64,000 bases of DNA from Azospirillum sp. B4 (GCF_000333275.1 NZ_BACU01000289.1:1-64000), one strand, 5' to 3'. Shown: positions 10,001 to 18,837, counted from the stretch's first letter. Made by a program: numbers and translations. Notes: generated from the sequence alone by a model not told the origin.

Positions 10001-10645
10001 TTCCTGAAGTATGAGCTGGACCGCTATCTGGGGGCCCGCGGGCGGGAGGAACTGGAGGAGCTGCCGCTGGTGCGGGTGGAGAACCAGACCTACATCCACT
10101 ATCAGAAGGGGTCGCTGGCCCTGTACGCCCTGAAGGACTATCTGGGTGAGGATGTGGTCAACCGGGCGCTGGCCCACCTGTTGAAGGAAAGCAAGGCCCG
10201 CACCGACCGCTATGCCCTGTCCACCGACCTGGTGGACGCGCTCAAGGCGGAGGCGCCGGACCAGGCCGGCCTGATCGGCGACATGCTGGAGAGGATTGTC
10301 CTGTACGACCTGAAGGTCACCGGCTCCAGCGCCGAGCCCCTGGCCGATGGACGCTACAAGGTCAGCCTGACGGTGCACACCGCCAAGATGCAGGCGGACG
10401 GCCAGGGCAAGGAGACGCCCGAACCCTTCAGCCAACCCATCGACGTCGGCCTGTTCCTGAAGGAACCCGGCAAGGGCGACTTCGCCGACGCCGACGTCAT
10501 CCATCTGGCCAAACAGCCCATCCACGATGGCGACCAGACCATCGAACTGGTGGTGGACAGGAAGCCCGCCTTCGTCGGCGTCGATCCTTATAACAAGCTG
10601 ATCGACCGCAACTCCGATGACAACGTGGTGCAGCTGGGGCCGTAA
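7034..10645 (+). CDS. ABC-2 type permease fused to M1 family aminopeptidase
   Basis: One 1,203-residue chain. About residues 1-590 hold two ABC-2 type membrane halves separated by a charged linker near 270-310 (PAAAKPAEDKGPAP). One more helix follows, then a long extracytoplasmic or soluble region with an M1 aminopeptidase domain: HEVAH at 943-947 (zinc ligands and catalytic Glu), with the third ligand probably the Glu at 967 in LLVESLAQY. The spacing to that Glu is one residue longer than in classical M1 enzymes. The ATG at 7034 gives a membrane-protein N-terminus; upstream in-frame codons overlap the ATPase gene. The fused peptidase suggests coupling of export to peptide processing, but the substrate is unknown. 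Confidence 0.93.
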   Translation: MAALCLIARIAWFELRYQLRQPALIINFIIFFLITFLATTVEQIQVGGRSNGVHMDSPFVVLQIAAILSLFAMTVGLRGLTDPVLRDADTGMAGMVGATPVPRPLLLSGRLLGAFVACAIAVSSCQWGIVAGRLAWWVDPEHFGAFRPLDYVYALGVFSLPNLLVTGALFFAVAAFTRRQMATYIVMIALIAVYAATSSALGEPAYRTLAGYIDPFGLSPYANVTRYWTVMERNSQLPALAGALLANRLLWIGVGFALFGVGLAGDAWAVRRGPRPAAAKPAEDKGPAPAPLRPVPSSLGAGALWSMTGRRLRFEVGATLRSPSFWILLTLSVINMVASLLTQNKWYGIPAYPVTRLMVELILGTFTIAPLAIASYYTGELVWRERQAGMADILGATPAPGWVFTVSKFLTVAMVLAGLWLVAILPAVAVQILRGPVAIEPGLYLTPLMGMAFPDMLIVAALTLFVQVLSPNKFVGYAIMVVYTVFLMVAQRLGLEDNLLLYGGAPDLRLSDMNGYGPFLMGHTWFDVYWGAAALLLLVLTHIVWPRSRALTWRDRGQALATGWSRPTAALAGLLLAAFVGSGIWIHHNTHVLNTFHTREGDEARDVALERAYRQYETLPQPRITKVAVDVDLYPDVQGFDARGRYTLENRTGGPLSQVHMVVPADIVVKKAALEGARLTTEDHALNYYIFTLDQPLAPGESRRLDFALSQRHPGFTNHARPPMVVANGSFIGYGRALPIIGFDHRLLLQDKFRRRKHGLDPIDRLPKLEDQSQWTVSDLGRDADLVDFETTISTVPDQTAVAPGYLEKEWTAKDAAGRDRRYFHYRTDSPIAHFESWLSARYTVARDHWGEGDHAVDLAVYYHQPHAWNVPRMLEGMKRALSYASDNFGPYQHRQLRVLEFPDYSRFAQSFPNTVPYSEGIGFISDLRDKTKIDAVFYVTAHEVAHQWWGHQLVAANVQGNTLLVESLAQYTALMVMEHEYGPNQLRKFLKYELDRYLGARGREELEELPLVRVENQTYIHYQKGSLALYALKDYLGEDVVNRALAHLLKESKARTDRYALSTDLVDALKAEAPDQAGLIGDMLERIVLYDLKVTGSSAEPLADGRYKVSLTVHTAKMQADGQGKETPEPFSQPIDVGLFLKEPGKGDFADADVIHLAKQPIHDGDQTIELVVDRKPAFVGVDPYNKLIDRNSDDNVVQLGP

Positions 10646-10842
10646 GAGAGGCGGGAAAAACGGCGGTGCGGGCGGCCTCGTGCCCCCCGTCACTGCCGCT
10701 TGCCGCCACCCGGATAAAATCCTTAAGAGAAACAAAAATTCACGCCCTTGCAGGGTGGGACGGGACGGCCCGGCCTGCTAGGGTGCGAAAACCGGGACGA
10801 ATTGTCGCCCCCAAAACCATATCCGGAGGCCACCCCCCACCC

Positions 10843-12585
10843 ATGGTGCATGAGACCCCCCTGATCGCCATCCTTGTCGGCGGCCTTGGCTGCGCCTTTG
10901 TCCTGGGCGCCATCGCCACCCGCCTGCGCATCTCTCCCCTGGTGGGCTATCTGTTAGCGGGGGTCCTGCTGGGCCCGTTCACTCCAGGCTTCGTCGCCGA
11001 CCAGCATCTGGCGTCGCAGCTGGCGGAGATCGGCGTCATTCTGCTGATGTTCGGGGTGGGTCTGCATTTCTCCCTTACCGACCTCATGTCGGTGAAGCTG
11101 ATCGCCATTCCGGGCGCGCTGGCGCAGATCGGCGTCGCCACGCTGATGGGCATGGGCCTGGCCATGGCCATGGGCTGGGGCCTGGGCGCGGGCCTGGTCT
11201 TCGGCCTGGCCCTGTCGGTCGCCAGCACGGTGGTGCTGCTGCGCACCCTGCAGGAGCGCCGGCTAATGGAAACCAAGGGTGGCAAGATCGCCATCGGCTG
11301 GCTGGTGGTGGAGGACATGGCCATGGTGCTGGCCCTGGTCCTGCTGCCGGCGCTGGGCGACCTGATGGGCGGCATGGGTACGCCGTCCCTGTCCAAGCTG
11401 GGGCTGACCCTGGCCATGACCCTGGGCAAGGTGGCGCTGTTCGTCGCCCTGATGCTGGTGGGCGGCCGCCGGCTGATCCCCTGGATCCTGCACCTCATCG
11501 CCCAGACCGGCTCGCGGGAGCTGTTCCGCCTGGCGGTGCTGGCCGTTGCGTTAGGCGTGGCCTTCGGCGCCGCCGAACTGTTTGGCGTCTCCTTCGCGCT
11601 GGGCGCCTTCTTTGCCGGCATGACGCTGGCCGAATCGCCCCTGGCGCATGAGGCGGCCGAGGAGTCCCTGCCGCTGCGCGACGCCTTCGCCGTGCTGTTC
11701 TTCGTCTCCGTCGGCATGCTGTTCGACTGGCGCATCATCATCGACCATCCCCTGCCGCTGCTGGGCACGCTGCTCATCATCCTGGTGGGCAAGGTGGTGG
11801 TGGCCTACGCCCTGGTGCGGGCCTTCCGTCATAGCGAGGGCACAGCGCTGACCATCGCCGGCGGCCTGGCGCAGATCGGTGAATTCTCCTTCATCCTGGC
11901 GGCCTTCGGCGTGGACCTGGGGTTGCTGCCACCCACGGGCCAGAGCCTGATCCTGGCGGGCGCAATCCTGTCCATCCTGCTGAACCCACTGGTCTTCATC
12001 GGCCTGCAGCGCATGGCGACCCGGCGGCAGAAGAAGATGGCCACCACCACCGGCGTGACGGAGGAGGCCGAGGCGCCGGCCAAGGCGACCATCGCCCCCG
12101 TCCCCACCGCCCTGACCGACCATGCCATCATCATCGGCTATGGCCGCGTGGGCCGCCTGGTCGGCGAAGCCCTGCGCGCGGACGGCGGCACGCCGGTGCT
12201 GGTGGTGGAGGAGGATACGGGCGTGCTGGAACAGCTGCGCGCCCTGGGCCAGGAGGTCATCGCCGGCAACGCCGCCCAGCCCGAGGTCTTGTCCGCCGCC
12301 AACGTCGAGGGCGCCCGCTGGCTGTTCGTGGCCGTGCCCAACAGCTTCGAGGCCGGCCAGGTGGTGGCCCAGGCACGCAAGCGGAACCCCCAGCTGGACA
12401 TCATCGCCCGCGCCCACACCGACGCCGCCGTGGATCATCTGCGCCAGCACGGCGCCAGCCTGGTCATCATGGGCGAACGCGAGATCGCCCAGGGCATGCT
12501 GGACCACGCCCACGGCCTGCGCATCCCGGACCCCGCCCCGGCCACCAACACGCCGCCGGACGGCGCGGTAGCAGAGGCGGTGTGA
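10843..12585 (+). CDS. ybaL: Kef/YbaL-type cation:proton antiporter
   Basis: A 580-residue CPA2 family antiporter. About residues 1-390 form a twelve-helix membrane domain with the conserved GYLLAGVLLGPFTPGF and FALGAFFAGMTLAESPLAHEA segments. A cytoplasmic RCK/TrkA-N domain (about 425-550, GYGRVGRLVGEAL as the nucleotide-binding glycine motif) follows, as in E. coli YbaL. The ATG at 10843 is supported by CGGAGG about 12 bases upstream. The family exchanges K+ or Na+ for protons and is gated by nucleotide or thiol ligands. It is convergent with the Fic gene, with 3 bp between the stops. Confidence 0.9.
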   Translation: MVHETPLIAILVGGLGCAFVLGAIATRLRISPLVGYLLAGVLLGPFTPGFVADQHLASQLAEIGVILLMFGVGLHFSLTDLMSVKLIAIPGALAQIGVATLMGMGLAMAMGWGLGAGLVFGLALSVASTVVLLRTLQERRLMETKGGKIAIGWLVVEDMAMVLALVLLPALGDLMGGMGTPSLSKLGLTLAMTLGKVALFVALMLVGGRRLIPWILHLIAQTGSRELFRLAVLAVALGVAFGAAELFGVSFALGAFFAGMTLAESPLAHEAAEESLPLRDAFAVLFFVSVGMLFDWRIIIDHPLPLLGTLLIILVGKVVVAYALVRAFRHSEGTALTIAGGLAQIGEFSFILAAFGVDLGLLPPTGQSLILAGAILSILLNPLVFIGLQRMATRRQKKMATTTGVTEEAEAPAKATIAPVPTALTDHAIIIGYGRVGRLVGEALRADGGTPVLVVEEDTGVLEQLRALGQEVIAGNAAQPEVLSAANVEGARWLFVAVPNSFEAGQVVAQARKRNPQLDIIARAHTDAAVDHLRQHGASLVIMGEREIAQGMLDHAHGLRIPDPAPATNTPPDGAVAEAV

Positions 12586-12588
12586 AGC

Positions 12589-13767
12589 TCAGCCCGGAAC
12601 GTCGGCGCCGAAGGGCCGGTTGATGATGGCCAGCGCTTCGGTCGCCACGAATATGCGGTTGCGAACATATCCAGTCTTCTCGGCCACGATACCCGCGTCC
12701 TGAAGCTGCTTGAGCGCCATGGCCGCCTGGGGACCGCTGATATCCAGAAGGTCGCCCAGGCGCCTGACGGTCACGATCGGATAGTGCGGCAGCACGTCCA
12801 ACGCCGTCAGCGCGGCGGAGCCTTTGCGGAACCGGCGGCGCCCAACCCATGACTCCCTCAAGGCCGCCAAGGCCGCCCGGGTGGCCATCAACTCGTCCAC
12901 CGTTTCGACCACGATGTCTGCCAGGAACGCCACCATCTCCGCCCAGTGCAACTGCTGCTGCGCCGCCTTGAGGCTGGCGAAATAGCGGTCCTTGTGCGCC
13001 TCGATACCAGGCGACAGGTATAGGGGCACCTGGCCGTCCGCCGCCATCATCAGCGGCAACAGCAGACGTCCCACACGGCCGTTGCCATCCCGGAAAGGAT
13101 GCACGGCCTCAAAATGGCTATGGGCCACAGCCATCCGGATGAGCACGTCCTGATGCGTCGCCTGAAGGCCGGTGTTGCCCAGATAGTCGATGGTTTCCGT
13201 CAGACAATCCGCCACGGCATCGGGCGGCGGCGGATTGTAGGTGGAGTGGTTGATGTTCACACCGCCAATCCAGACCACCCTTTGCCGCAAGGCGCCCGGG
13301 GGATCGGCATAGTCCGGGACATCCCGCATGACCGCCCGGTGCAAGTCCTGGATCAGCGCCTGGGTGAAGATCGCGTTCCCTTGCCGTCGTGCCTGGGGCA
13401 GCAAGGTCTCCAAGACCTGGGCATAGTCCCGCACCTGTCTGGCTTCCACCCGGGCCGCATCGTCCCCCTGCTCCTCCACCAGCAACAGCTCATCCAGGGT
13501 GGACCGCGTTCCTTCGATGGTGGAGGAACTGACGGCTTCGCGCCGGGTCAGCGTCCGGCTGATCAGGTAGGGGTCCTTAAGCTCCTCGGCGATGGCGTTC
13601 ACCCGCGCCAGGGCCTGACGCCCGGCCTGAACGCGCGGCAGCAAGGCTCCCAGGCGGATCCCTGTTTCGGGCGGCGGTGGCGGGATCACGCCATAGTGGT
13701 TGGCATAGGGATCCGGCAGCTTCCTGGCCGTATTCCGAAGCTCCGGACACAGGTCACCGCGTTTCAT
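12589..13767 (-). CDS. Fic family protein (AMP transferase type) with C-terminal winged helix
   Basis: 392 residues. The Fic catalytic loop HPFRDGNGRVGR is intact at 223-234, so nucleotide transfer (usually AMP) to a hydroxyl side chain is expected. An N-terminal inhibitory helix motif, S-x-x-x-E-G (81-86, SSTIEG), marks it as a class II Fic protein that blocks its own ATP site through Glu85. The last 80 residues look like a winged helix (VTVRRLGDLLDISGPQAAMALKQLQDAGIV), so it may also bind DNA. Four copies of a 15-bp AT-rich site precede the gene. No partner antitoxin gene is adjacent; inhibition is built in. Confidence 0.92.
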   Translation of the reverse strand: MKRGDLCPELRNTARKLPDPYANHYGVIPPPPPETGIRLGALLPRVQAGRQALARVNAIAEELKDPYLISRTLTRREAVSSSTIEGTRSTLDELLLVEEQGDDAARVEARQVRDYAQVLETLLPQARRQGNAIFTQALIQDLHRAVMRDVPDYADPPGALRQRVVWIGGVNINHSTYNPPPPDAVADCLTETIDYLGNTGLQATHQDVLIRMAVAHSHFEAVHPFRDGNGRVGRLLLPLMMAADGQVPLYLSPGIEAHKDRYFASLKAAQQQLHWAEMVAFLADIVVETVDELMATRAALAALRESWVGRRRFRKGSAALTALDVLPHYPIVTVRRLGDLLDISGPQAAMALKQLQDAGIVAEKTGYVRNRIFVATEALAIINRPFGADVPG

Positions 13768-13778
13768 GGGACAGCCCC

Positions 13779-13874
13779 AAACCCTGAATATGGAGCTTGG
13801 ACTCTATCCCATATTTAGGGTTTTAAGCGAAACCCTAAATATGGGACCTGAAACGGCCACCATATTTAGGGTTT
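13779..13874. promoter_or_regulatory. Array of four 15-bp operator-like sites upstream of fic
   Basis: The site CCATATTTAGGGTTT occurs perfectly at 13809-13823 and 13860-13874, in perfect inverted form at 13830-13844, and inverted with one mismatch at 13779-13793. Orientation alternates, and centre spacings are 30, 21 and 30 bp, near whole helical turns. The two central copies form a perfect inverted repeat with a 6-bp gap. The array fills the 120-bp gap between the protease stop and the fic start and is AT-rich in GC-rich surroundings. Binding by the Fic winged helix (autoregulation) is my inference. Confidence 0.75.
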
Positions 13875-13887
13875 CTGATCAGCCCCC

Positions 13888-16800
13888 TCATCGCATCGGG
13901 TCCGGCAGTACGGGCTTGCGGTCCGGATAGGCCGGGCGCTTGAAGGTCGGGGGCGGGTTCTTGGCCAGTTGGTCCAGCGCCACGGCCACCGCCTTTTCCA
14001 GCTGTGGGTCGTGGCCCTGGCGTACCAGGGCCGGGTCCTGCTCCACCTCCACATCCGGCGGGATGCCGATGTTCTCCACCTCCCATTCGCCATGGGTGCC
14101 GTACAGCGCCCAGCGGGGCGCGGTGATGGAGCCGCCATCGATCAGCGAGGGGTATCCGCCGATCCCGACCAGGCCGCCCCAGGTGCGCACCCCCACCAGG
14201 GTGCCCAGGTTGGCCTTGCGGAACAGCCAAGGCAGGGCGTCGCCGCCGGAGCCGGACATCTGGTTGATGATCATGACCTTCGGGCCATAGATGGCCTGCG
14301 CCGGCTCCACCATCTCCTCCCCCTCGCGGGTGGCGTTGATCATCTGCGGCGTCTTCTTCATCTGGTCGATGATGAAGTCCGCGATCTCCCCGCCATGGTT
14401 GAAGCGCTCATCGATCACGGCCCCCTGCTTGCCCACCTGGGAATAGTAATAGCGGTTGAAGTTGGAGAAGCCGCCCGAGGCCGTGTCCGGCAGGTAGACA
14501 TAGGCCAGGCGCCCACCCGACAGCTGGTCCACCCGGCGGCGGTTCTCCTCCATCCAGGTGTGCAGGCGCAGCTTGGCTTCCGACGGCAGTGGCACCACCG
14601 TCACCTGGCGCGACCCGCTGCCATCGGCCTTGGGCCCGACGGTCAGCACCGTCTGCTTGCCGGCCGTGCCCAGGAAGTAGCGATAGACCTCCTCATCGGT
14701 CTTGACCTCGTTGCCGTTGACCGCCAGCAGCAGGTCGCCCACGGCGACGTTCACGCCCGGCTGGGTCAGGGGCGCCCGGGCACCGGGGGTCCAGCTTTCC
14801 CCTTCCAGGATGCGGGCGAACTGGTAGCGACCGGCCACCACGCGATAGTCGGCGCCCAGCAGGCCGACGCCGACCTTGTCCTGCTTGGGCAGGGCGCCAC
14901 CGCCCACGAAGGTGTGGCCGACGCCGATGTGCCCCGTCATTTCCGCGAACAAGGCGTTCAGGTCCACGCGGCCGGCCATGGCCTCCAGGAAGGGGGCGTA
15001 CACGCGCTCCGCCTTCGCCAGATCCAGCCCCTGGGCCTTGGGGTCGTAAAGGAAGTCGCGTTCTATGCGCCAGGCCTCGTGGTACATCTGCCGCCATTCG
15101 GCGCGCGGATCGACCCACACCTGCATCTCGTCCAGCTTCAGCGCCCCGGCCCCGCCCTCCGGCGCCTTGTCGGCCCCGACGACGAACCAGCGGCCGTGCT
15201 GGGCGTACAGCACCTTCTGCCCATCGGCGGAGACGGCGAAGCTGCCGGCGTCCACGCCCTCCACGAACTTGTCCGTCTTGCGGCTCTTCAGGTCGAAGCG
15301 CGCGACCTCCAGCCCCGGTGGGCCGCTCTCATCACCATCCGTGTAGTCCTCGTCGGTCATGGCGACGGGGGCGGCGCCGGCGAAGACCACGCCCTCCGTC
15401 CCCACCTCGATGCCGGCCAGGTTAACGCGGGGGATGGGCAAGGCCAGGGTACGCTGGTCCAGGCCGGCGAAGTCGATGCGGACCTCCTTGGCCTTCTTGT
15501 CCTCCCCCTTCTTGCCCTCCCCCTTCTGGCTGGCGTCCTTCTTGTCGCCATCATCGCCGGCCTTGTTCCCGCCCTTGGCGGCGACCGCCGGCTCCTCATC
15601 GCTTTCCGGCGCCAGGGGCGAGGGCAGGTCGCGGCGCAGGACCATGACATAGACCCGGCCATCGGTGGCGCGGCCCATGCTGGACATATCCAGCCAGCCC
15701 GGGTCCAGGCCGTTGTTGGTGAAGGCGACGAAGTACAGGTACTTGCCGCCCCGGTCGAAGCGGGGGGAGGTGGCGTTGCTGCGCCCGTCCGTCACCATCT
15801 GCGCCTTCCTGTCGGCCAGGCTGTAGATGAAGACGCCATGCAGGTGGTTGGGCAGCTGCTTGGAATAGGCCAGCCACCGGCTGTCCGGCGACCAGGAGGG
15901 ATCCAGGCGGCTGGCCGGGCTGTCGTAGCGGTCGGTGTCGACCTTCACCGGCGTGGGGTGGTCCCCAGGGCGGTCCAAGTCCACCACCCACAGGTTTAGC
16001 CGCTTGTCGGTATAGGCGATCTTCTTGGAATCCGGCGCCCAGACGGGGGTGTAGAAATAGCTGGGCGGCTGGCCCAGGGCGATCACCTTCACCGGCCCCG
16101 TGCCATCCGACGACCGCAGGTGCAGCGCGTATTCCCCACCCTCGTCCGAGAACCAGGCCACGGTCTTGCCATCTGGCGACCAGGCGGGATCGCGGTCGGC
16201 CACGCCGGGGCTTTGCGTCAGGTTGCGCACATCGCCCTTTTCCGCCGGCACGGACAGGATCTCGCCCCGCGTCTCGAACAACACGCGCTTGCCGGTGGGG
16301 GACAGGGCGGCATGCAGAATCTGGCCCGGATCCAGGGTTTCCAGGTGGGGCCGGGTCTGTGGCAGTTCCCCGGATATCGTCACCGGCACGCGCCGCACCT
16401 GGCGGGTGGTGGTGTCGAACAGGTTCAGGGCCCCGAACTGGTCATAGACGATGCCGCCGGGGCCGGCGGAGGCGGACTGGATATCGAAGCCCTTCTCATT
16501 CCTCACCACCTGGGTGAGCTTGGCCGCCTTGACGTCATAGGCGTAGAGGGCCACGGGGCCATCGCGGTCCGACAGGAAATAGACGGTGTCGCCCACCCAC
16601 ATCGGATTGCGGTCGTTGGAGTTGTCGCGCGGGATCTTAACGACGCTGCTGTCGCTCAGCGCCGCGATCCACACCCGCGACGTCTGGCCGCCGCGATACT
16701 GTTTCCATGCCGGCTGCCATTGCGAGAAGGGCACATAGGCCAGACGGCCGCCGTCCGGCGAATAGCTGGCCTGGAAGCCGGAAGGCAACGGCAGCGCGGT

Positions 16801-17283
16801 GGCGGCACCACCGGTGACGGGGATGGTGTACAGCTGCTCCAGGTCGCGCGGGGTGGTGCGCGGCGTGCGGAACAGCACATTCTTGCCGTCCGGCGTCCAC
16901 CCCACGGCCACGTCACGGCCGGGGTGCCATGTCAGGCGCCGCGGCTGGCCGCCGCCCGCCGGAACGACATAGACATCGGTATTGCCGTCATAGGTGCCGG
17001 TGTAGGCGACCAGGCTACCGTCGGGGGAGAAGACGGGGCCGCTGTTCTGCCCCTGCCCCGCCACCAGCAGGCGGGCCTGGCCGCCGGCACGCGGCACCGT
17101 CCAGATCTGCCCGCCATGATCGAAGGCGATCAGGCTGGCCGACAGGCTGGGATGCTGCAGCATCAGGGGCGGTGGGGCGCCGGCGGCGGATGGTTCGGGG
17201 GGCGTGCTCTGCGCCAATGCCGGGGAAAGGGCCAGGGAACCGGAAACCAACAGGCACGCGAGCGCCACACCAAGCCACCGCAT
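13888..17283 (-). CDS. Tricorn-like S41 family protease
   Basis: 1,131 residues with a Sec signal peptide (about 1-25, ACLLVSGSLALSPALAQ), so probably periplasmic. The N-terminal 600 residues carry WD40/PD40 beta-propeller repeats (SPDG, WSPDGKTVAWFS, PSWSPDSRWLAY). A Lys/Asp-rich linker around 565-600, a PDZ-like domain near 815-880 and a C-terminal S41 peptidase domain follow. The candidate nucleophile is in SGSGGD near 1010-1015 and a candidate catalytic His is in GVGHTF. This is the tricorn protease architecture, which trims oligopeptides. The same-strand Fic gene begins 120 bp after it but has its own regulatory array. Confidence 0.93.
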   Translation of the reverse strand: MRWLGVALACLLVSGSLALSPALAQSTPPEPSAAGAPPPLMLQHPSLSASLIAFDHGGQIWTVPRAGGQARLLVAGQGQNSGPVFSPDGSLVAYTGTYDGNTDVYVVPAGGGQPRRLTWHPGRDVAVGWTPDGKNVLFRTPRTTPRDLEQLYTIPVTGGAATALPLPSGFQASYSPDGGRLAYVPFSQWQPAWKQYRGGQTSRVWIAALSDSSVVKIPRDNSNDRNPMWVGDTVYFLSDRDGPVALYAYDVKAAKLTQVVRNEKGFDIQSASAGPGGIVYDQFGALNLFDTTTRQVRRVPVTISGELPQTRPHLETLDPGQILHAALSPTGKRVLFETRGEILSVPAEKGDVRNLTQSPGVADRDPAWSPDGKTVAWFSDEGGEYALHLRSSDGTGPVKVIALGQPPSYFYTPVWAPDSKKIAYTDKRLNLWVVDLDRPGDHPTPVKVDTDRYDSPASRLDPSWSPDSRWLAYSKQLPNHLHGVFIYSLADRKAQMVTDGRSNATSPRFDRGGKYLYFVAFTNNGLDPGWLDMSSMGRATDGRVYVMVLRRDLPSPLAPESDEEPAVAAKGGNKAGDDGDKKDASQKGEGKKGEDKKAKEVRIDFAGLDQRTLALPIPRVNLAGIEVGTEGVVFAGAAPVAMTDEDYTDGDESGPPGLEVARFDLKSRKTDKFVEGVDAGSFAVSADGQKVLYAQHGRWFVVGADKAPEGGAGALKLDEMQVWVDPRAEWRQMYHEAWRIERDFLYDPKAQGLDLAKAERVYAPFLEAMAGRVDLNALFAEMTGHIGVGHTFVGGGALPKQDKVGVGLLGADYRVVAGRYQFARILEGESWTPGARAPLTQPGVNVAVGDLLLAVNGNEVKTDEEVYRYFLGTAGKQTVLTVGPKADGSGSRQVTVVPLPSEAKLRLHTWMEENRRRVDQLSGGRLAYVYLPDTASGGFSNFNRYYYSQVGKQGAVIDERFNHGGEIADFIIDQMKKTPQMINATREGEEMVEPAQAIYGPKVMIINQMSGSGGDALPWLFRKANLGTLVGVRTWGGLVGIGGYPSLIDGGSITAPRWALYGTHGEWEVENIGIPPDVEVEQDPALVRQGHDPQLEKAVAVALDQLAKNPPPTFKRPAYPDRKPVLPDPMR

Positions 17284-17501
17284 CAGACACCGCCGGGTTG
17301 TGAAAATACCAGGATCGATTGTTCCATACCGTGCGGACCCGCGCCATCGCGCCGAAACCCGCCGGTACCGTTTTCTGGTGGCGGCCCCTGGAAACGATTA
17401 CAATTGTCAAAATACGCGCCGCAAATGATGCCGCCTTAAGACAAGATCAGGGATGGCGCCCACGGCCGGGGGTGGACGCCGTCGGCGGGGGGACCGATCC
17501 G

Positions 17502-18431
17502 ATGGGGTGGACAAGGGTGGCCACGGCACTGCTGTGCACGGCCTTGGTGACGACGGGGACAAGAAGCGCCGGCAGCGCCGCCCAGACCACGGGCGGTCCG
17601 CAGGGCGTGCCGGCGCGCGCGCCGGCGGAGGAGGGATTCACCATCATCTATCCCCGCGCCACGGAGAACGCCACCGACCCCCGCGACGAATATCCGCTGG
17701 GCTTGCTGCGCCTGGCCCTGGACAAGATGGGCGCCCGCTACACCATCCGGCCCAGCGGCACCGTCATGGAACAGGCCCGCGCCGCCGTGGCCCTGCGGAC
17801 GGGCACGGAGGTCACGCTGCTGTGGAATGGCATGTCCGCCAAGCTGGAGCGGGATTTGCGTCCCATCCGCATCCCCCTGTACCGGGGCGTCCTGGGCTAT
17901 CGCCTGTTCATCATCAACAAGGCCAGCCAGGCCAAGTTCTCCGCCGTGCGCACCCTGGACGACCTGAGGACGCTGACGGCGGGCCAGGCGCTGGGCTGGC
18001 CCGACGTGGAGATCCTGGAGGCCGCCGGCCTGCCGGTGGAGGCCTTCCGTTATGACCTGCTGTTCCGCCTGGTGGGCCTGAATCGCATCGACTACTTCCC
18101 CCGGGGGGCCAACGAGATCTTCGCGGAGATCGAACAACGCAAGGCCGACGCGCCAGACCTGGCGGTGGAACGCGACCTGATGCTGGTCTACCCCTTCGAC
18201 AGCTTCTTCTATACCAGCAAGGCCAACGAGGCCCTGGCCACCACCATCGAGCAAGGCCTGCTCAAGGCCTATGACGATGGCAGCTACCTCAAGTACTTCA
18301 ACGACAGCCCCTACATCCGCCAGATGCTGACCGACGCCCACCTGGACAGTCGTCGCCGCATCGACATTCCCAACCCGCTGCTGTCACCGGAGACGGCCGC
18401 CTTGCCGGACAAGTTCTGGTACGGGCGGTGA
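17502..18431 (+). CDS. Periplasmic substrate-binding-like protein
   Basis: A 309-residue protein with a probable signal sequence (MGWTRVATALLCTALVTTG) and a type 2 periplasmic-binding fold suggested by its layout: an N-terminal IIYPRATEN strand, YPLGLLRLALDKMGARYTIRP, and a late FFYTSKANEALATTIEQGLLKAYDDGS-type segment. No transporter genes are adjacent, so it may be a sensor or an orphan binding protein. A paralogue with the same order of segments lies at 43449-44423. The ATG at 17502 is chosen because it starts the signal peptide and follows a G-rich ribosome site. It is convergent with tai4, with 6 bp between stops. Confidence 0.75.
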   Translation: MGWTRVATALLCTALVTTGTRSAGSAAQTTGGPQGVPARAPAEEGFTIIYPRATENATDPRDEYPLGLLRLALDKMGARYTIRPSGTVMEQARAAVALRTGTEVTLLWNGMSAKLERDLRPIRIPLYRGVLGYRLFIINKASQAKFSAVRTLDDLRTLTAGQALGWPDVEILEAAGLPVEAFRYDLLFRLVGLNRIDYFPRGANEIFAEIEQRKADAPDLAVERDLMLVYPFDSFFYTSKANEALATTIEQGLLKAYDDGSYLKYFNDSPYIRQMLTDAHLDSRRRIDIPNPLLSPETAALPDKFWYGR

Positions 18432-18437
18432 CGACGG

Positions 18438-18836
18438 TCAGCGTCCCTTGCCCAGATTGGCCACCACCTGGGTGATGGCGGCGCGCACCGTCGGCTTGTC
18501 GATGATCTCCCCGCAATAGAGGACGGGCAGCGCCTTGCCCTGCTGGGGGTTGCTCTCATCCCGTGCCACCGGCATGTCACCCTTGGCCAGGGCCGCCGTC
18601 ACCGCCGCCGTCACCGGCGCAAGCGCCTCCGGATCGCGGCCGCGGCCCTGCACGATGGCCTCACCCCAGCCGTAGCCCTGGTCCTTCAGGTAGGGTTGGT
18701 CCTGGGCCACCAGGCAGGTGGCGATGGCGTAGCCCTCCACATCCCGCTGCGCCGAACTACGCCCGGCGGCCAGGGCGGTGGGCGTGGAGGAAAGCAGGCC
18801 GGCCACGAGCAACAGGCCATATCGCTGGGTCTTCAT
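18438..18836 (-). CDS. tai4: Type VI amidase immunity protein, Tai4 family
   Basis: A 132-residue secreted protein with signal peptide MKTQRYGLLLVAGLLSSTPTALA, so it should act in the periplasm. The mature part shows the Tai4-like pattern: an N-terminal helix with YAIATCLVAQ, a YGWGEAIVQGRG segment, and a second Cys in LYCGEIID that could pair with the first. The start ATG lies one base after the stop of the upstream tae4 gene, as expected for a translationally coupled effector/immunity pair. In this family the immunity dimer occludes the active site of the cognate amidase. Recognition rests on layout and context as well as sequence. Confidence 0.8.
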   Translation of the reverse strand: MKTQRYGLLLVAGLLSSTPTALAAGRSSAQRDVEGYAIATCLVAQDQPYLKDQGYGWGEAIVQGRGRDPEALAPVTAAVTAALAKGDMPVARDESNPQQGKALPVLYCGEIIDKPTVRAAITQVVANLGKGR

Positions 18837-18837
18837 G

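Noticed and set aside
7496-10735. 1,079-codon open frame on the minus strand opposite the ABC/aminopeptidase gene
   Set aside because: It has a Gln/His/Gly-rich composition typical of antisense frames in GC-rich genes and no recognisable domain, while the plus strand encodes a clear transporter and zinc peptidase.
13969-15999. 676-codon plus-strand frame opposite the tricorn-like protease
   Set aside because: Shadow frame: composition rich in His, Gln and Gly and no motif, opposite an easily recognised protease.
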